A stretch of DNA of 64,000 nucleotides from JBAXQQ01 sp037131695 (GCA_964638715.1 CAZWZF010000009.1:55588-119587); one strand, 5' to 3'. Counted from the stretch's first letter, positions 1-8,748 are shown. Numbers and translations are program-made. The notes: generated by a model from the letters alone, not told the origin.

Positions 1-534
1 AGAAAAGAAATTTTCACAGAACCATACCAAATGACTGTCAACCAGGCTGATTCTGATTATTATTATGAAGGCAAACCCGCACTAAAAAAGATTTGGGGTG
101 AACAACAGTCTGCATTGAATTCACTTCGTTCATCACCGTTATATGGATCAGGCCCTGCGACTTTCGGAGAAATAGCTGGCAGGTCTTATGATACCATGGG
201 TGATTTGGAAAAACAGCGGTTAGAACCAGATGCGCATAGCGGATATCTGATAACTGCTATCCAAAGCGGAATATTAGGACTGGCTGCACTGTTTATGATT
301 TTGGGTTTTTATTTCGGAAATGCCATAAAAACTATTAAGACTGATTACAATCTATGGGTAATAGCTTCTTGCGGTGCAATATTAGCACTGATATTCCTGC
401 TATTATTCACTTATCCGATGGTTCGTGGTACCGGTACATTGCTTGCCATGATAATGGGTATCATAGCAAGTGGAGAAACTTTAGCATTAAAAAAGCGTAT
501 TATAAATAACATTAGCAATGGAGAAGAACAATGA
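1..534 (+). CDS. O-antigen ligase/polymerase-like membrane protein, C-terminal part (5' truncated by window)
   Basis: The reading frame is open from the first base, so the gene begins before the window; an internal ATG at 31 is not taken as its start. What remains is the tail of a polytopic membrane protein: a periplasmic stretch with SPLYGSGPATFGE and PDAHSGYLI, the kind of loop seen in Wzy/WaaL-type O-antigen ligases, then hydrophobic segments (AIQSGILGLAALFMILGF, later WVIASCGAILALIFLLLF and a third short one). Members of this family transfer or polymerise undecaprenyl-linked glycans at the outer face of the inner membrane. The stop overlaps the next start by 4 nt (ATGA), so the two genes are probably translationally coupled. 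Family assignment rests only on the C-terminal third. Confidence 0.6.
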   Translation, partial: RKEIFTEPYQMTVNQADSDYYYEGKPALKKIWGEQQSALNSLRSSPLYGSGPATFGEIAGRSYDTMGDLEKQRLEPDAHSGYLITAIQSGILGLAALFMILGFYFGNAIKTIKTDYNLWVIASCGAILALIFLLLFTYPMVRGTGTLLAMIMGIIASGETLALKKRIINNISNGEEQ

Positions 535-1115
535 AAATCAACAAACTTTTGACAATCGCAGCTATTATGCTGGGATTAACCGCAACGGTATTCGCAGCAA
601 ATACCCGGGTAGTATGGGAAGCAGAAACCGGCAAAATTGAAAACGGCAACAGTTTTAGAGTAGAAAAGTATAAAAAAGATCCCAGTGGTAAAGTATCCGG
701 CACTACAGAAAAAAACGTGCTGGCAATTGCAAAACTGCCTGCCGGTCAGAAAATTAAACCTGATTCCGCATCATATAATATAAATATACCGGAAGATGGC
801 GTTTATTATCTGCATGTTCGTGCTTTATGGTCGACAGGATGCGGCAATTCAGTAGGTATTAAAGTATCCGGTTATGAAGGCGCAAATTGGAAAGTTACCA
901 GCAGCACTTATGATACACTTCACTGGATGGCCGTGCAGGAATCTGTAGGCGTTCTGAAACCACTGCGCTTGAAAAAAGGCGTATCAACAATAACCTTAGT
1001 TGCTCTTGAAAGCGGAATAAAAGTTGACCAGTTAATACTGACTACAGATAAAGAATTTAAACCTGCTGGAATATATAAAGTTACACCGGATGCTGTTGTT
1101 GCCGATAAAAAATAA
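531..1115 (+). CDS. secreted protein with CBM6/CBM35-like carbohydrate-binding fold
   Basis: The 194-residue product starts with a signal peptide (basic n-region, hydrophobic core about residues 6-20, cleavage likely after VFA). The mature protein opens with VVWEAETG, which resembles the EAE-type first strand of CBM6/CBM35-like beta-sandwich modules, and ends with KVDQLILTTDKEFKPAG, a common closing strand of such modules in PVC bacteria. There is no catalytic domain, so a periplasmic or surface carbohydrate-binding or adaptor role is likely. It overlaps the upstream ligase-like gene by 4 nt. Ligand and partner cannot be read from the sequence. Confidence 0.6.
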   Translation: MKINKLLTIAAIMLGLTATVFAANTRVVWEAETGKIENGNSFRVEKYKKDPSGKVSGTTEKNVLAIAKLPAGQKIKPDSASYNINIPEDGVYYLHVRALWSTGCGNSVGIKVSGYEGANWKVTSSTYDTLHWMAVQESVGVLKPLRLKKGVSTITLVALESGIKVDQLILTTDKEFKPAGIYKVTPDAVVADKK

Positions 1116-1146
1116 TAGCAGATTGACGTCCATGTAATTTAAAAGA

Positions 1147-1182
1147 CACGCATGGTGCCAACTGCGCATCGTGCGTGATTTT
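1147..1182 (+). other. small hairpin before the large surface-protein gene
   Basis: CACGCA (1147-1152) pairs with TGCGTG (1172-1177) and is followed by ATTTTTC. It could be a weak terminator or attenuator between the 194-residue protein and the next gene. The stem is short and the loop is 19 nt, so the call is tentative. Confidence 0.25.
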
Positions 1183-1202
1183 TCATGGTAAAGGGGAAAC
1201 CA

Positions 1203-4200
1203 ATGCGATTAATAACAACGCTTTTAGTTTTATTATTTTCATTCAGTGCGTGGGCTATTGAAATAACCGACTTGCCTGAAGAAATAGCGGATAGTTATGA
1301 TATCTCTTGCAAAATAAGTGTAACATCATTACCCAAAACCCCAATTACCATGGCAGTAGAAACCGGATATACTCTACGCATTTCATCAGATACTGCTGAA
1401 TTTTTGCGAACTGGTGTTACTATCGGAAAATCACCGGTTACTTTTAAATTTGGCGACAATGCAATCAGCGTTAAACGCCGACCCGGCACCATGTCATTAT
1501 TAATTAATCACCGAACAGTTTTTTATGCGCCAATGCCAGACAAACCGCAGGGGAGCGTATCATTAGGCGCAATACCATCAGGCATTACATTTTTATCTGC
1601 ACGCTATTATGACATCGCCACACCGGTATTTGGCGATGACTTCATGCGACCTGACATTCTTAACCGAACTACGACCAGCGGCGCCTGGATAGAAGATGAC
1701 CAATGGAAAGTCGGTTTTTATAAAAAAGAGAATCCTGGTGCAGCCCCTACAGACCCAAAAACAAACCTGCAAATGGCAAACCCATGGATGCTAAGCCTGT
1801 ACCCTGTTGTTGATACTACCACAAATGCTTTCTGGTTCGTTTATCGCGGTGTTGGCCCATCATGGGCAACTGTTCGCGATAATTTAGCCTACCCAACCTG
1901 GGACAGTTATTATGTTGAAACCTCTGTGCGACCGGAATTCGACAGTATGGTTGGACTTATAGCCGGATACCAGGATAACAAAAACTATCTGCTATTCCGT
2001 TGGAAACAGCGCAATTATACTAATGTAAGTGTTCCCGGCAAATGTGAACTTATTGCTGTTACTGATGGTGTTGAAAAAGTTATAGCAAGCGGTACCCGGG
2101 GATTTGACCCAAATCAGTGGTATAAAATACGAATTAATTTAGGCTTGAAAAAAGTGCAGGCGTTAATTGACAATCAAGTTACTCTGGAAGCTGTTAATAC
2201 CGCACCGGCAGAAGGCGGGATTGGATTATATGCTAACGGTGCAGAAAAACCACATAAAATTGCAATTGATGACGTCACTGCTGATATGTATAAGATAAAA
2301 GATGAAACTACTGGAAAAATAGTAAACGATGCTGCTGACGCAATGCGCCAGAGCAGCGTGGTATTTTTTGACGATGTAAAAGTTGGTGAATGGAATGATG
2401 TACCTGACGCTTTAAGTGATTCGCCATACAAAACTGATGCTACCGGCAAATGGACTATTTTAGATGGCACCGCCAAACTGTCCGGTATGGGAAAACTGCT
2501 GACCGGGCCAGAAAAATTATCTGATTACGAAGAAAGCATTCTCGCCAGAATACCATTTGGACAGACAGCCTCAACAACAATATTATTTAATATTACAAAT
2601 ACAGATGCTATGACCGGATATGCCTGGACTCTTACCGCAAAAGGACAAAAGCTAAGCCAACTTGATAAAGGTAAAAATATTGGCGATGTTGCCACCAGCA
2701 CCACAGGTATGAATCCTGGCGAATGGCAATCATTGAAAGTTGATGTAAATGATGCTTATATTGCATTATTTGTAAATGGCGTGCGAACTATAGAATATTA
2801 TAATAAAGAACATACTTCTGGAAGATGCGGAATAATGTCAATGACAACTGGTGTTGATGTTAAATCACTTTCTATCAGCAAATTACCGCCGCCACAATAT
2901 AACTCAGTTGATATTCATCCTGGATTTGAAAAAGACAAATGGCTGGCAACCTGGTCAAGCCCGGAAGCTGACTGGTATCCTGTGGATCTCCCAAAAGTAC
3001 TGGTAACCCCCCAGGGATTCAGTCATGCCGGCGCAGGCCCGGCAGCCCCGCTTCCTACAGATGTGCCGGGATTATACTGGTATAAAGGCTCCATTTACCA
3101 TGATTTTAAAGTAAAAATACCCATATCAGCGGCATCTGTAGATGGACAAACAATTTATTTATCACCTGGACAGGATACAAAAAATGGCTATGCTATTGAC
3201 CTTGCAAAGACTGAAGGCGGCGGAACTGCCACATTGAGCAAGAAAGGCGAAAAAGTCTGCGATGGCAAGTTTACTTATGGCGATTTGTCTCAATTAGTGC
3301 TTTACCGGCAAGGCAGTTATTTAATTTTGTTGGCACAGAAATTAGATAAAGAAGATACCAGTAAAGAACAGGATGTGAAAGAAGAAGAAGTCGTCTTTGC
3401 ATGGAAAGATCCCAACCCAATGATGGCTGAAAAATTTGGTTTTAAAGTAACGACAAAAGAACTCTCTGCCGCATTAATAGCCGTACAGTCTGACCGAATA
3501 ATGGATACATTCGATACCGCACCCAGTGGCTGGGTTACTGAAAGCGGAGTATGGCTGGTTATGGCACGCTATTCGTGCCAGCCTAAATGGAACTGGTTCG
3601 GCGGATTCGGCAAAGGTACCCCAACCGTCTGGACGAAAAATCGACTTGAAGGCGATCAAAACTTTGAAGCATATATGGGCGTTAAAATGCAATTTGATAA
3701 CGCACCTGAAGAATACAGATTACGTTACCGCGACTTAAATATTACTATCTGTGCTGATGGTTCTCACCTTAACAGCGGTTATTCAGTCATTCGCAACGGT
3801 AAGCCATTAGGAACACCGGTTACCATGCTTGTGCGCAAAGGTGTCATTGTTAAAACATCAACAGCTATTGAACACCTACTGCCTGTACAAAACACCGGTC
3901 ATCGCCAATGGTTTGCAACCAGAATTGAAAAACGGAATATTGAAACTGTTGAGAATGGCAAAAAGCTGCTGAAAGCAGAAATTAACGTTTACCTCGATAA
4001 TAAATTAGCAATGAGCTATATTGATGATGACCCCATCAGTGGTGGATACGCTGCTGTTTGGACCCTTGATAATGGTGTAATGTTAGGCAGAGCGAATTAT
4101 TCAGCAGATAAAATAACTGTTGGATCACCACGTGCCGCCGCACCGATAGCAGTCATGGATGATTTTAAATCTCTTCCCGTTCCAACTCTATCTATAAATA

Positions 4201-4970
4201 CAGTGCCTGTTCAGATAAGCACCTTCGAAAAAGATAATGATGGCTGGAAAGAAAGACCCGGCATAAGCTCAAGAATTTTGCGTGAAAAAAGCCAAAATAT
4301 CAATAATGTGTATCTGAAAATTGTCAACAGTTTCCCGGCTGGAGATTTCAGCGTTAATGCGCCGGTCACTGGAATTAATATTAATAACACTCCGATATTG
4401 TCATTTGATTATTGTTTTGACTCCGGTACAACTGTTAATCTATATGCCCGCAAGGGAATTACCTGGTATGAAATAATTCTTTGCGGTAAATTGGCACAAG
4501 ACAAAAACATCTTCACTTCAGGAGTTGCTAAAGTACAGGCTGATGGTTTTTGGCATCATTCCCAGATAGATATTAAATCAATACTGATAGACGCAATCAC
4601 AAAGCAAACCGGCGTGAAACCAACTGATGTTGGTGTAGACGAACTGGTTTTTGCTGATTGGGGTGCCTCGCCAGAAATCAGGCCTTATGGATTTGGATAC
4701 AACCTGGGTGGAAAAGTTATGCGGATAGACAATTTCGGTTTCCTGCCTAATATGACTGTTGCCGCAACAATAAACTGGACATTGCCAACTGACATTAAGC
4801 AGGTATTAACATCAGTCGATGATTATATGTTATCACCAGGTATAACACCTACATCAGGTTCATTGAATGTACCCGCACGAAAAACACAGTCGTTTATTCA
4901 TATACAAGGATTAAATGATAAGAATGAGCCGCAAGGTCTGATAACATTACCGGCACCGGTGACACCTTAA
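1203..4970 (+). CDS. large secreted multi-LamG (concanavalin A-like) surface protein
   Basis: The 1255-residue product is read from ATG 1203, not the in-frame ATG at 1185: AAAGGGG lies about 8 nt before 1203, and from there the protein begins with a clean signal peptide (MRLITTLLVLLFSFSAWA). The mature protein is built from beta-rich modules. About residues 140-370 and 390-570 have the form of DUF1080/LamG-type lectin-like jelly rolls, with recurring DDF...W, KIRINLG and ALIDNQVTLE/ALFVNGVRTIEYY strands. Similar modules follow around 740-1000 and 1020-1200. No catalytic motif is evident. It is probably an extracellular glycan-binding or structural protein. Its stop TAA shares one base with the start of the P-loop ATPase, so the two are coupled. 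Confidence 0.65.
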   Translation: MRLITTLLVLLFSFSAWAIEITDLPEEIADSYDISCKISVTSLPKTPITMAVETGYTLRISSDTAEFLRTGVTIGKSPVTFKFGDNAISVKRRPGTMSLLINHRTVFYAPMPDKPQGSVSLGAIPSGITFLSARYYDIATPVFGDDFMRPDILNRTTTSGAWIEDDQWKVGFYKKENPGAAPTDPKTNLQMANPWMLSLYPVVDTTTNAFWFVYRGVGPSWATVRDNLAYPTWDSYYVETSVRPEFDSMVGLIAGYQDNKNYLLFRWKQRNYTNVSVPGKCELIAVTDGVEKVIASGTRGFDPNQWYKIRINLGLKKVQALIDNQVTLEAVNTAPAEGGIGLYANGAEKPHKIAIDDVTADMYKIKDETTGKIVNDAADAMRQSSVVFFDDVKVGEWNDVPDALSDSPYKTDATGKWTILDGTAKLSGMGKLLTGPEKLSDYEESILARIPFGQTASTTILFNITNTDAMTGYAWTLTAKGQKLSQLDKGKNIGDVATSTTGMNPGEWQSLKVDVNDAYIALFVNGVRTIEYYNKEHTSGRCGIMSMTTGVDVKSLSISKLPPPQYNSVDIHPGFEKDKWLATWSSPEADWYPVDLPKVLVTPQGFSHAGAGPAAPLPTDVPGLYWYKGSIYHDFKVKIPISAASVDGQTIYLSPGQDTKNGYAIDLAKTEGGGTATLSKKGEKVCDGKFTYGDLSQLVLYRQGSYLILLAQKLDKEDTSKEQDVKEEEVVFAWKDPNPMMAEKFGFKVTTKELSAALIAVQSDRIMDTFDTAPSGWVTESGVWLVMARYSCQPKWNWFGGFGKGTPTVWTKNRLEGDQNFEAYMGVKMQFDNAPEEYRLRYRDLNITICADGSHLNSGYSVIRNGKPLGTPVTMLVRKGVIVKTSTAIEHLLPVQNTGHRQWFATRIEKRNIETVENGKKLLKAEINVYLDNKLAMSYIDDDPISGGYAAVWTLDNGVMLGRANYSADKITVGSPRAAAPIAVMDDFKSLPVPTLSINTVPVQISTFEKDNDGWKERPGISSRILREKSQNINNVYLKIVNSFPAGDFSVNAPVTGININNTPILSFDYCFDSGTTVNLYARKGITWYEIILCGKLAQDKNIFTSGVAKVQADGFWHHSQIDIKSILIDAITKQTGVKPTDVGVDELVFADWGASPEIRPYGFGYNLGGKVMRIDNFGFLPNMTVAATINWTLPTDIKQVLTSVDDYMLSPGITPTSGSLNVPARKTQSFIHIQGLNDKNEPQGLITLPAPVTP

Positions 4971-5620
4971 TGACCGGTACGATTATTTTACTGGGTGCTT
5001 ATGGCAGCGGAAAAACAGAAATCGCCATGACCTTGGCAGAAAATGAAGCGGCTAATACAAAAACAGTTTTAATTGACATGGATTTTGTAACGCCATATTA
5101 CCGGGTACAGGATTGCCGGGAACGACTGGAAACCGCTAACGTAACTATAATTGCGCCAGAAAAGCGTGTAGCGGCAATTGATTCGCCTTCTATACCGCCG
5201 CAAGCGATTGGATATATGATTAACCCGCCAGGGGTCACAATAGTCGACCTTGGCGGCGACCCTAACGGTGCCGTGGTAATTGCCCAGTATAGCCAGCAGT
5301 TATCGACTGCCCAGGTGTGGGCAGTGGTAAATTTCAGCCGTCCCACCACCCCATACGCAGAGATAGCACAAATTGTCATTACCGAAATAGCATCCGCAGC
5401 ACGCCTGAAAATAACCGGCATTATCCATAACACCCACATGAAACAATTCACCACCATGGAAGATATCGCAGAAGGTTACGCGGAAGCAGAAAAACTCGCT
5501 GCCATGATGCAACTGCCAATCATATACACCTGCATTCCAAAAGGCTTTACACCGATAGAAAATTGCCCCACCCCTACCCTGTCAATAACTCCTAATTTGA
5601 AAAATAGCTGGGAAAAATAA
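4970..5620 (+). CDS. SIMIBI-class P-loop ATPase (MinD/ParA/CobQ-type nucleotide-binding protein)
   Basis: The 216-residue cytosolic protein has Walker A GAYGSGKT at residues 9-16, then DMDFVTPYYR (about 36-45), where MinD/CobB-type proteins carry the conserved Asp of the second nucleotide-contacting loop, and VDLGGD as a Walker B-like strand. ParA's deviant KGG(T/N)xGKT loop is absent. The order of elements matches the CobQ/CobB/MinD/ParA superfamily, and the PYYR motif recalls the small ATPases often found beside 2-oxoacid:ferredoxin oxidoreductases. Here the neighbour is a secreted protein, so that partner is not apparent. It overlaps the upstream stop by one base. Confidence 0.6.
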   Translation: MTGTIILLGAYGSGKTEIAMTLAENEAANTKTVLIDMDFVTPYYRVQDCRERLETANVTIIAPEKRVAAIDSPSIPPQAIGYMINPPGVTIVDLGGDPNGAVVIAQYSQQLSTAQVWAVVNFSRPTTPYAEIAQIVITEIASAARLKITGIIHNTHMKQFTTMEDIAEGYAEAEKLAAMMQLPIIYTCIPKGFTPIENCPTPTLSITPNLKNSWEK

Positions 5621-5631
5621 CGCAGTGATAT

Positions 5632-5661
5632 AATCGGTCGAATCAGACGGATCGGACGGAT
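5632..5661 (+). repeat. CGGATCGGAC-type repeat, copy A (forward)
   Basis: A degenerate array of GGTCGAATC, AGACGGATC and GGACGGATT units lies just after the P-loop ATPase and upstream of the four-helix-bundle gene. Copy D (6438-6467) is its near-exact reverse complement. Confidence 0.7.
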
Positions 5662-5783
5662 TTTGCTGTGGTTGCAGAATTTGAGAGAAAGTGTTGTGCT
5701 GCATTGAAGGAAAAAAGAGCTAAGATGCGGAAAATTTAATTTGTAATTATGCAGGAAATATTAACCGGGAGGATTTAGGTGAT

Positions 5784-6599
5784 ATGAGCAAGGGGTCATT
5801 TGATAATCGGTCCGATACGACTGATTCGACTGATCAGACTACCAATCGGGGGACAAGGCTGCGCCCGAGTGGCGGGTATCGCGATTTGCGGTCGTTTCAG
5901 GTGACGACGATAGTGTATGACGGAACGGTGCAGTTTTGCGAACGGTTTGTGTACAAATATTCGCGGATGGTGGACCAGATGGTACAGGCAGCGCGCAGTG
6001 GTAGGCAGAACATAGCCGAGGGAAGCCGCGCGGCGGCAACGTCAAGCCAAACCGAATTGCGGTTGGTGAATGTAGCCCGCGCCAGTCTGGAAGAGTTATT
6101 GCTTGATTACGAAGATTTTCTGCGCCAGCGGCAATTGCGCCAGTGGAGCAAGGACGACGTAATGGCAAAGCAGGTGCGAGAGTTGGGACGGGTGAGCAAT
6201 CAGGCGGATCGGACGGATAGGGTTAATCAGACGGATCTGGCGGATGGGTTTGGGGTTTACGCTCCCTGGCTGACGCATGAGAAACCGGAGATTGTTGCCA
6301 ATACGATAATTTGCTTGATTCACCAGGCAAATTATTTGCTGGACCAGCAGATAAGCGGTCTGGAACGGCAATTTATCACCGATGGCGGTTACAGCGAAAT
6401 ATTGGCGACAGCGAGAATTGTAGAACGCGGGAAGAATAATCGGCCCGATCCGACTGATACGACCGATAAAATCTCCCCGGCTTGCACCGCTTGCGGTAAA
6501 GCGATGTTTTTGCGTACTGCCCGCAATGGGAAAAACGCCGGGTCGCAGTTTTGGGGGTGCAGTGGATATCCAGAATGCAAGAGCACTCGCCAGATGTAG
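5784..6599 (+). CDS. four-helix-bundle protein with C-terminal topoisomerase-type C4 zinc finger
   Basis: The 271-residue protein has ARSGRQNIAEGSRAA and NVARASLEELLLDYEDFLR in its first half. These are hallmarks of the four-helix-bundle (23S rRNA intervening-sequence protein-like, 'suffix domain') family. A C-terminal CTACGKAMFLRT...FWGCSGYPEC matches the C4 zinc ribbon of topoisomerase I tails and suggests nucleic acid binding. Three low-complexity Asp/Thr/Arg-rich segments (about residues 8-22, 139-154 and 219-229) are encoded exactly where copies B, C and D of a short DNA repeat fall, so the repeat has been accommodated in frame. GGGAGG (5766-5771) lies upstream of the start. Cellular role is unknown; the family is widespread in accessory regions. 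Confidence 0.75.
   Translation: MSKGSFDNRSDTTDSTDQTTNRGTRLRPSGGYRDLRSFQVTTIVYDGTVQFCERFVYKYSRMVDQMVQAARSGRQNIAEGSRAAATSSQTELRLVNVARASLEELLLDYEDFLRQRQLRQWSKDDVMAKQVRELGRVSNQADRTDRVNQTDLADGFGVYAPWLTHEKPEIVANTIICLIHQANYLLDQQISGLERQFITDGGYSEILATARIVERGKNNRPDPTDTTDKISPACTACGKAMFLRTARNGKNAGSQFWGCSGYPECKSTRQM
5805..5850 (-). repeat. CGGATCGGAC-type repeat, copy B (inverted, inside coding sequence)
   Basis: AATCGGTCCGATACGACTG and following units are the reverse complement of the copy A pattern. The copy encodes the N-terminal NRSDTTDSTDQTTNR segment of the four-helix-bundle protein. Confidence 0.7.
6198..6247 (+). repeat. CGGATCGGAC-type repeat, copy C (forward, inside coding sequence)
   Basis: Contains GGCGGATCGGACGGATAGGG followed by a second half with CAGACGGATCTGGCGGAT. 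It encodes an RTDRVNQTDLADG linker between two helices of the bundle protein. Confidence 0.7.
6438..6467 (-). repeat. CGGATCGGAC-type repeat, copy D (inverted, inside coding sequence)
   Basis: CGGCCCGATCCGACTGATAC and flanks are the reverse complement of copy A with only a few mismatches. It encodes RPDPTDTTDK just before the zinc finger. Confidence 0.7.
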
Positions 6600-6603
6600 A
6601 GAT

Positions 6604-6634
6604 AATCGGTCGGATTGGACGAATAGGAATGATT
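6604..6634 (+). repeat. CGGATCGGAC-type repeat, copy E (forward)
   Basis: AATCGGTCGGATTGGACGAA and the bases after it lie 4 bp past the stop of the four-helix-bundle gene. The copy has the same orientation as copy A, so A and E bracket the gene. Confidence 0.65.
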
Positions 6635-6699
6635 GGTGGGAGGAAAGGCGAAAGCTGCTTTCCAATCTAATGGAAATATTAACGGGAGAGGATGCTGGT

Positions 6700-6996
6700 A
6701 TGAAAATAGTTACTGAAAATGGACAGAATTACAGGTTATCCGGTTCATTGAACTCGTTTCAGCAGGAGTTATACATACACCTGATAAACTGGAAATGGCG
6801 GCATATCACCACCGCACCGGGATACTATAACGTCAATGCATACGATGTGATTTTGCCTGACGAGATGATAAGCGGCAACGGGAATTCACCGCTTATTTAC
6901 CCGGATGCAATGCCGGCTCTGCTGGCACATTTAAAAAAGAATCCTTTCCGCATTCACAAACATTATTACCACATGGCAAGTAAAATTACCTGGTAA
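6700..6996 (+). CDS. hypothetical small protein
   Basis: A 98-residue protein with no recognised domain. The open frame extends further upstream (to 6526), but that part merely overlaps the four-helix-bundle gene and copy E. ATG 6700 is preferred because the leader GGAAATATTAAC plus GGGAGAGGAT before it repeats the leader before the four-helix-bundle gene. ATG 6670 is the alternative. The protein is rich in Tyr, Asn and His (GYYNVNAYDVILPDE, HYYHMASKITW) and has no signal peptide or membrane segment. It sits in the repeat-decorated patch and may travel with the preceding gene. Confidence 0.45.
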   Translation: MKIVTENGQNYRLSGSLNSFQQELYIHLINWKWRHITTAPGYYNVNAYDVILPDEMISGNGNSPLIYPDAMPALLAHLKKNPFRIHKHYYHMASKITW

Positions 6997-7049
6997 ATTA
7001 TTTTTACTGCTTATTATAAGGATAGCCGCACATCGATTTATTATTATTA

Positions 7050-7349
7050 TCACTTATCAGAAATATAAGTGATTCCTTTCTGGGTTAACTTATATTTTTG
7101 CAATCTGCTGTTAGGTTTTTCAGGGATAGTCATTTCAATTAATCCTTGAGATATTGCCGGTTGCTGATATTTTTCCCGAAAATGTTTTTCATCTTTCAAG
7201 TTAAGTTTCGACTGAATTTGTTTGCGTGACATTTCACCATCTAATATTTGCAGCAACCTTGTGACTTCGGGGGTGACTTCGGGGGTGACTTCGGGGGTAA
7301 GCAGACTTTTCATCGAGTGGTGAATCATTCTTAACATAAATTCAATAAA
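7050..7349 (-). pseudogene. C-terminal winged-helix remnant of a Fic- or AlbA_2-type protein
   Basis: A 95-codon frame from ATG 7337 encodes TPEVTPEVTPEVTRLL, then KHFREKYQQPAISQGLIEMTIPEKPNSRLQKYKLTQKG. That is the tail typical of Fic-domain and AlbA_2/RecG-like ATP-binding proteins. The similarity continues four codons upstream of the ATG (FIEF, giving FIEFMLRMI, a family junction motif) and is then cut by TAA. This indicates a gene that has lost its catalytic N-terminal part. The TPEV repeat is encoded by three tandem 12-nt units. If expressed, it would be only a winged-helix domain. Confidence 0.6.
7261..7296. repeat. tandem 12-bp repeat (three units)
   Basis: Three perfect GTGACTTCGGGG units are in frame with the Fic/AlbA_2-type tail and encode its TPEV repeats on the minus strand. 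Variable TPEV or TTQE linkers are common in this family. Confidence 0.8.
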
Positions 7350-7395
7350 TTAAGTTAACTCAATATGAATGTTCGATAATAAATTTATCTCTAAT

Positions 7396-7424
7396 TTGAC
7401 AATTAAGAATATAATTAATAAGAT
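7396..7424 (+). promoter_or_regulatory. possible sigma-70 promoter for the DUF2207-type gene
   Basis: TTGACA (7396-7401), a 17-nt spacer and TAAGAT (7419-7424) lie 56 nt before the ATG. The region is very AT-rich, so chance matches are likely. Confidence 0.45.
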
Positions 7425-7479
7425 TTTGTATCAATTGACGAAAAGAGTACCATATAATTTTCATTAAGGAGTTTGAATT

Positions 7480-8706
7480 ATGTCCGTAGAAAAGTTAAAT
7501 ATAATATATGAATTATCCAGCCTTGTAATAGTGTTGGTGTATTTCATTGCAGCATGGTTTTTATTAGGAAATAATAAGAAAGTTGAACCTGTCATTCTAC
7601 GTACAACACCACCAGAATCATATTCACCCGCAGCTATTCGTTATATATTAAATATGAATTATGATCATAGGTGTACTGCTATTGCAATAATTAATATTGC
7701 TATTCATGGATTTTTATCAATTAAAGAAATATCAACAATGGAGACAGATAAACCTTATATAGATAAGGAACTGTCATTAACTGAATTAGTTATACCCGCA
7801 GATAAAGAAGATATCTTTCAACCAGAAGATAATACACTCATATCAGATTTAGTAAAGCAGTCAAATAATATTATAGAAATTTCCATTTTCAATCCTTTTA
7901 AAAATGCAATTAATAAGTTTGAAAATGCATTAAGACATAATTTTGAAAATAGATTATTTCAATATAACACTTCAATTTTTATGAATGGATTAATAATATC
8001 TGCTATTCTTATCATTGTTAACGTTCTGCTTGCATATACTAAAACTGGTGATGTAAATGGAAATGAAAGTGGTATGGATAGTATTATAAAATGGTTACTT
8101 ATTGCACATATTATTGTACCATTCTTATTTTTCTATTTCTTCTACATAGATAAGAAACAATATTTTCTCTCTCTTAGCAGGTATAAATTTACAACAATTT
8201 TACTGCCAGCAATTATAGTAACTCTTTTACCATCATTTATCATTCTTAAAAGTATGTTTAAATTAGGTTTTTGTCCAATTAATCAATTGATTCTCGTTGT
8301 ATTACTTGCAATCATAAATATCATTTTCTATATCTCACTAAAATCTCTATCACAAGCTGGTAGAAAAATAGTAAATGAAATCGAAGGATTTAGAATGTAT
8401 TTGAAATCTGAAAGAGATATTAACAATTCACCAGAAATGACGTCTGAACTATTCGAATTATATCTCCCTTATGCAATAGCATTGAATGTTGAATCTGAAT
8501 GGTCAAACAAATTTATCAATGAATATTTCTTGAATAATAAGAGTTATAAACCTTCCTGGTATAGCAATACTAACAGAGATTTTAAAATTACAAATAACTT
8601 TGCACACGATCTTTGCCAATCATTAACAATCGCAATTATTTCAAAAACATCTCTATTTGGAAATATTGAATTATTCAGTTTTCCAGAATCAACAGAAGAA
8701 GAATAG
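7480..8706 (+). CDS. DUF2207-type membrane protein, lacking the usual N-terminal ectodomain
   Basis: A 408-residue membrane protein. It starts directly with a transmembrane helix (about residues 9-29), then VEPVILRTTPPESYSPAAIRYI, which resembles the conserved stretch after the membrane helix of DUF2207/YciQ-like proteins. A cytoplasmic region and about four further helices (roughly 163-185, 200-225, 238-258 and 262-290) follow. DUF2207 proteins normally carry a large extracellular beta domain before the first helix; it is absent here, so this is a short form or a truncation. AAGGAG (7467-7472) supports the start. The gene is markedly AT-rich compared with dnaX next door, consistent with recent acquisition. 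Function unknown. Confidence 0.6.
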   Translation: MSVEKLNIIYELSSLVIVLVYFIAAWFLLGNNKKVEPVILRTTPPESYSPAAIRYILNMNYDHRCTAIAIINIAIHGFLSIKEISTMETDKPYIDKELSLTELVIPADKEDIFQPEDNTLISDLVKQSNNIIEISIFNPFKNAINKFENALRHNFENRLFQYNTSIFMNGLIISAILIIVNVLLAYTKTGDVNGNESGMDSIIKWLLIAHIIVPFLFFYFFYIDKKQYFLSLSRYKFTTILLPAIIVTLLPSFIILKSMFKLGFCPINQLILVVLLAIINIIFYISLKSLSQAGRKIVNEIEGFRMYLKSERDINNSPEMTSELFELYLPYAIALNVESEWSNKFINEYFLNNKSYKPSWYSNTNRDFKITNNFAHDLCQSLTIAIISKTSLFGNIELFSFPESTEEE

Positions 8707-8748
8707 CATCTTTCTAAATACTTTTTTCTAAATTTTCCATTTTCATCT

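Noticed and set aside
1185..1202. Upstream ATG of the large LamG protein
   Set aside because: It would place the ribosome site within the coding region and add a charged leader before the signal peptide.
6096..6665. 189-codon minus-strand open frame opposite the four-helix-bundle gene
   Set aside because: It mirrors a well-supported gene and shows no family pattern; its apparent motifs come from the repeat copies.
7261..7296. Tandem 12-bp units as a CRISPR-like array
   Set aside because: Units are contiguous, without spacers, and in frame with a protein tail.
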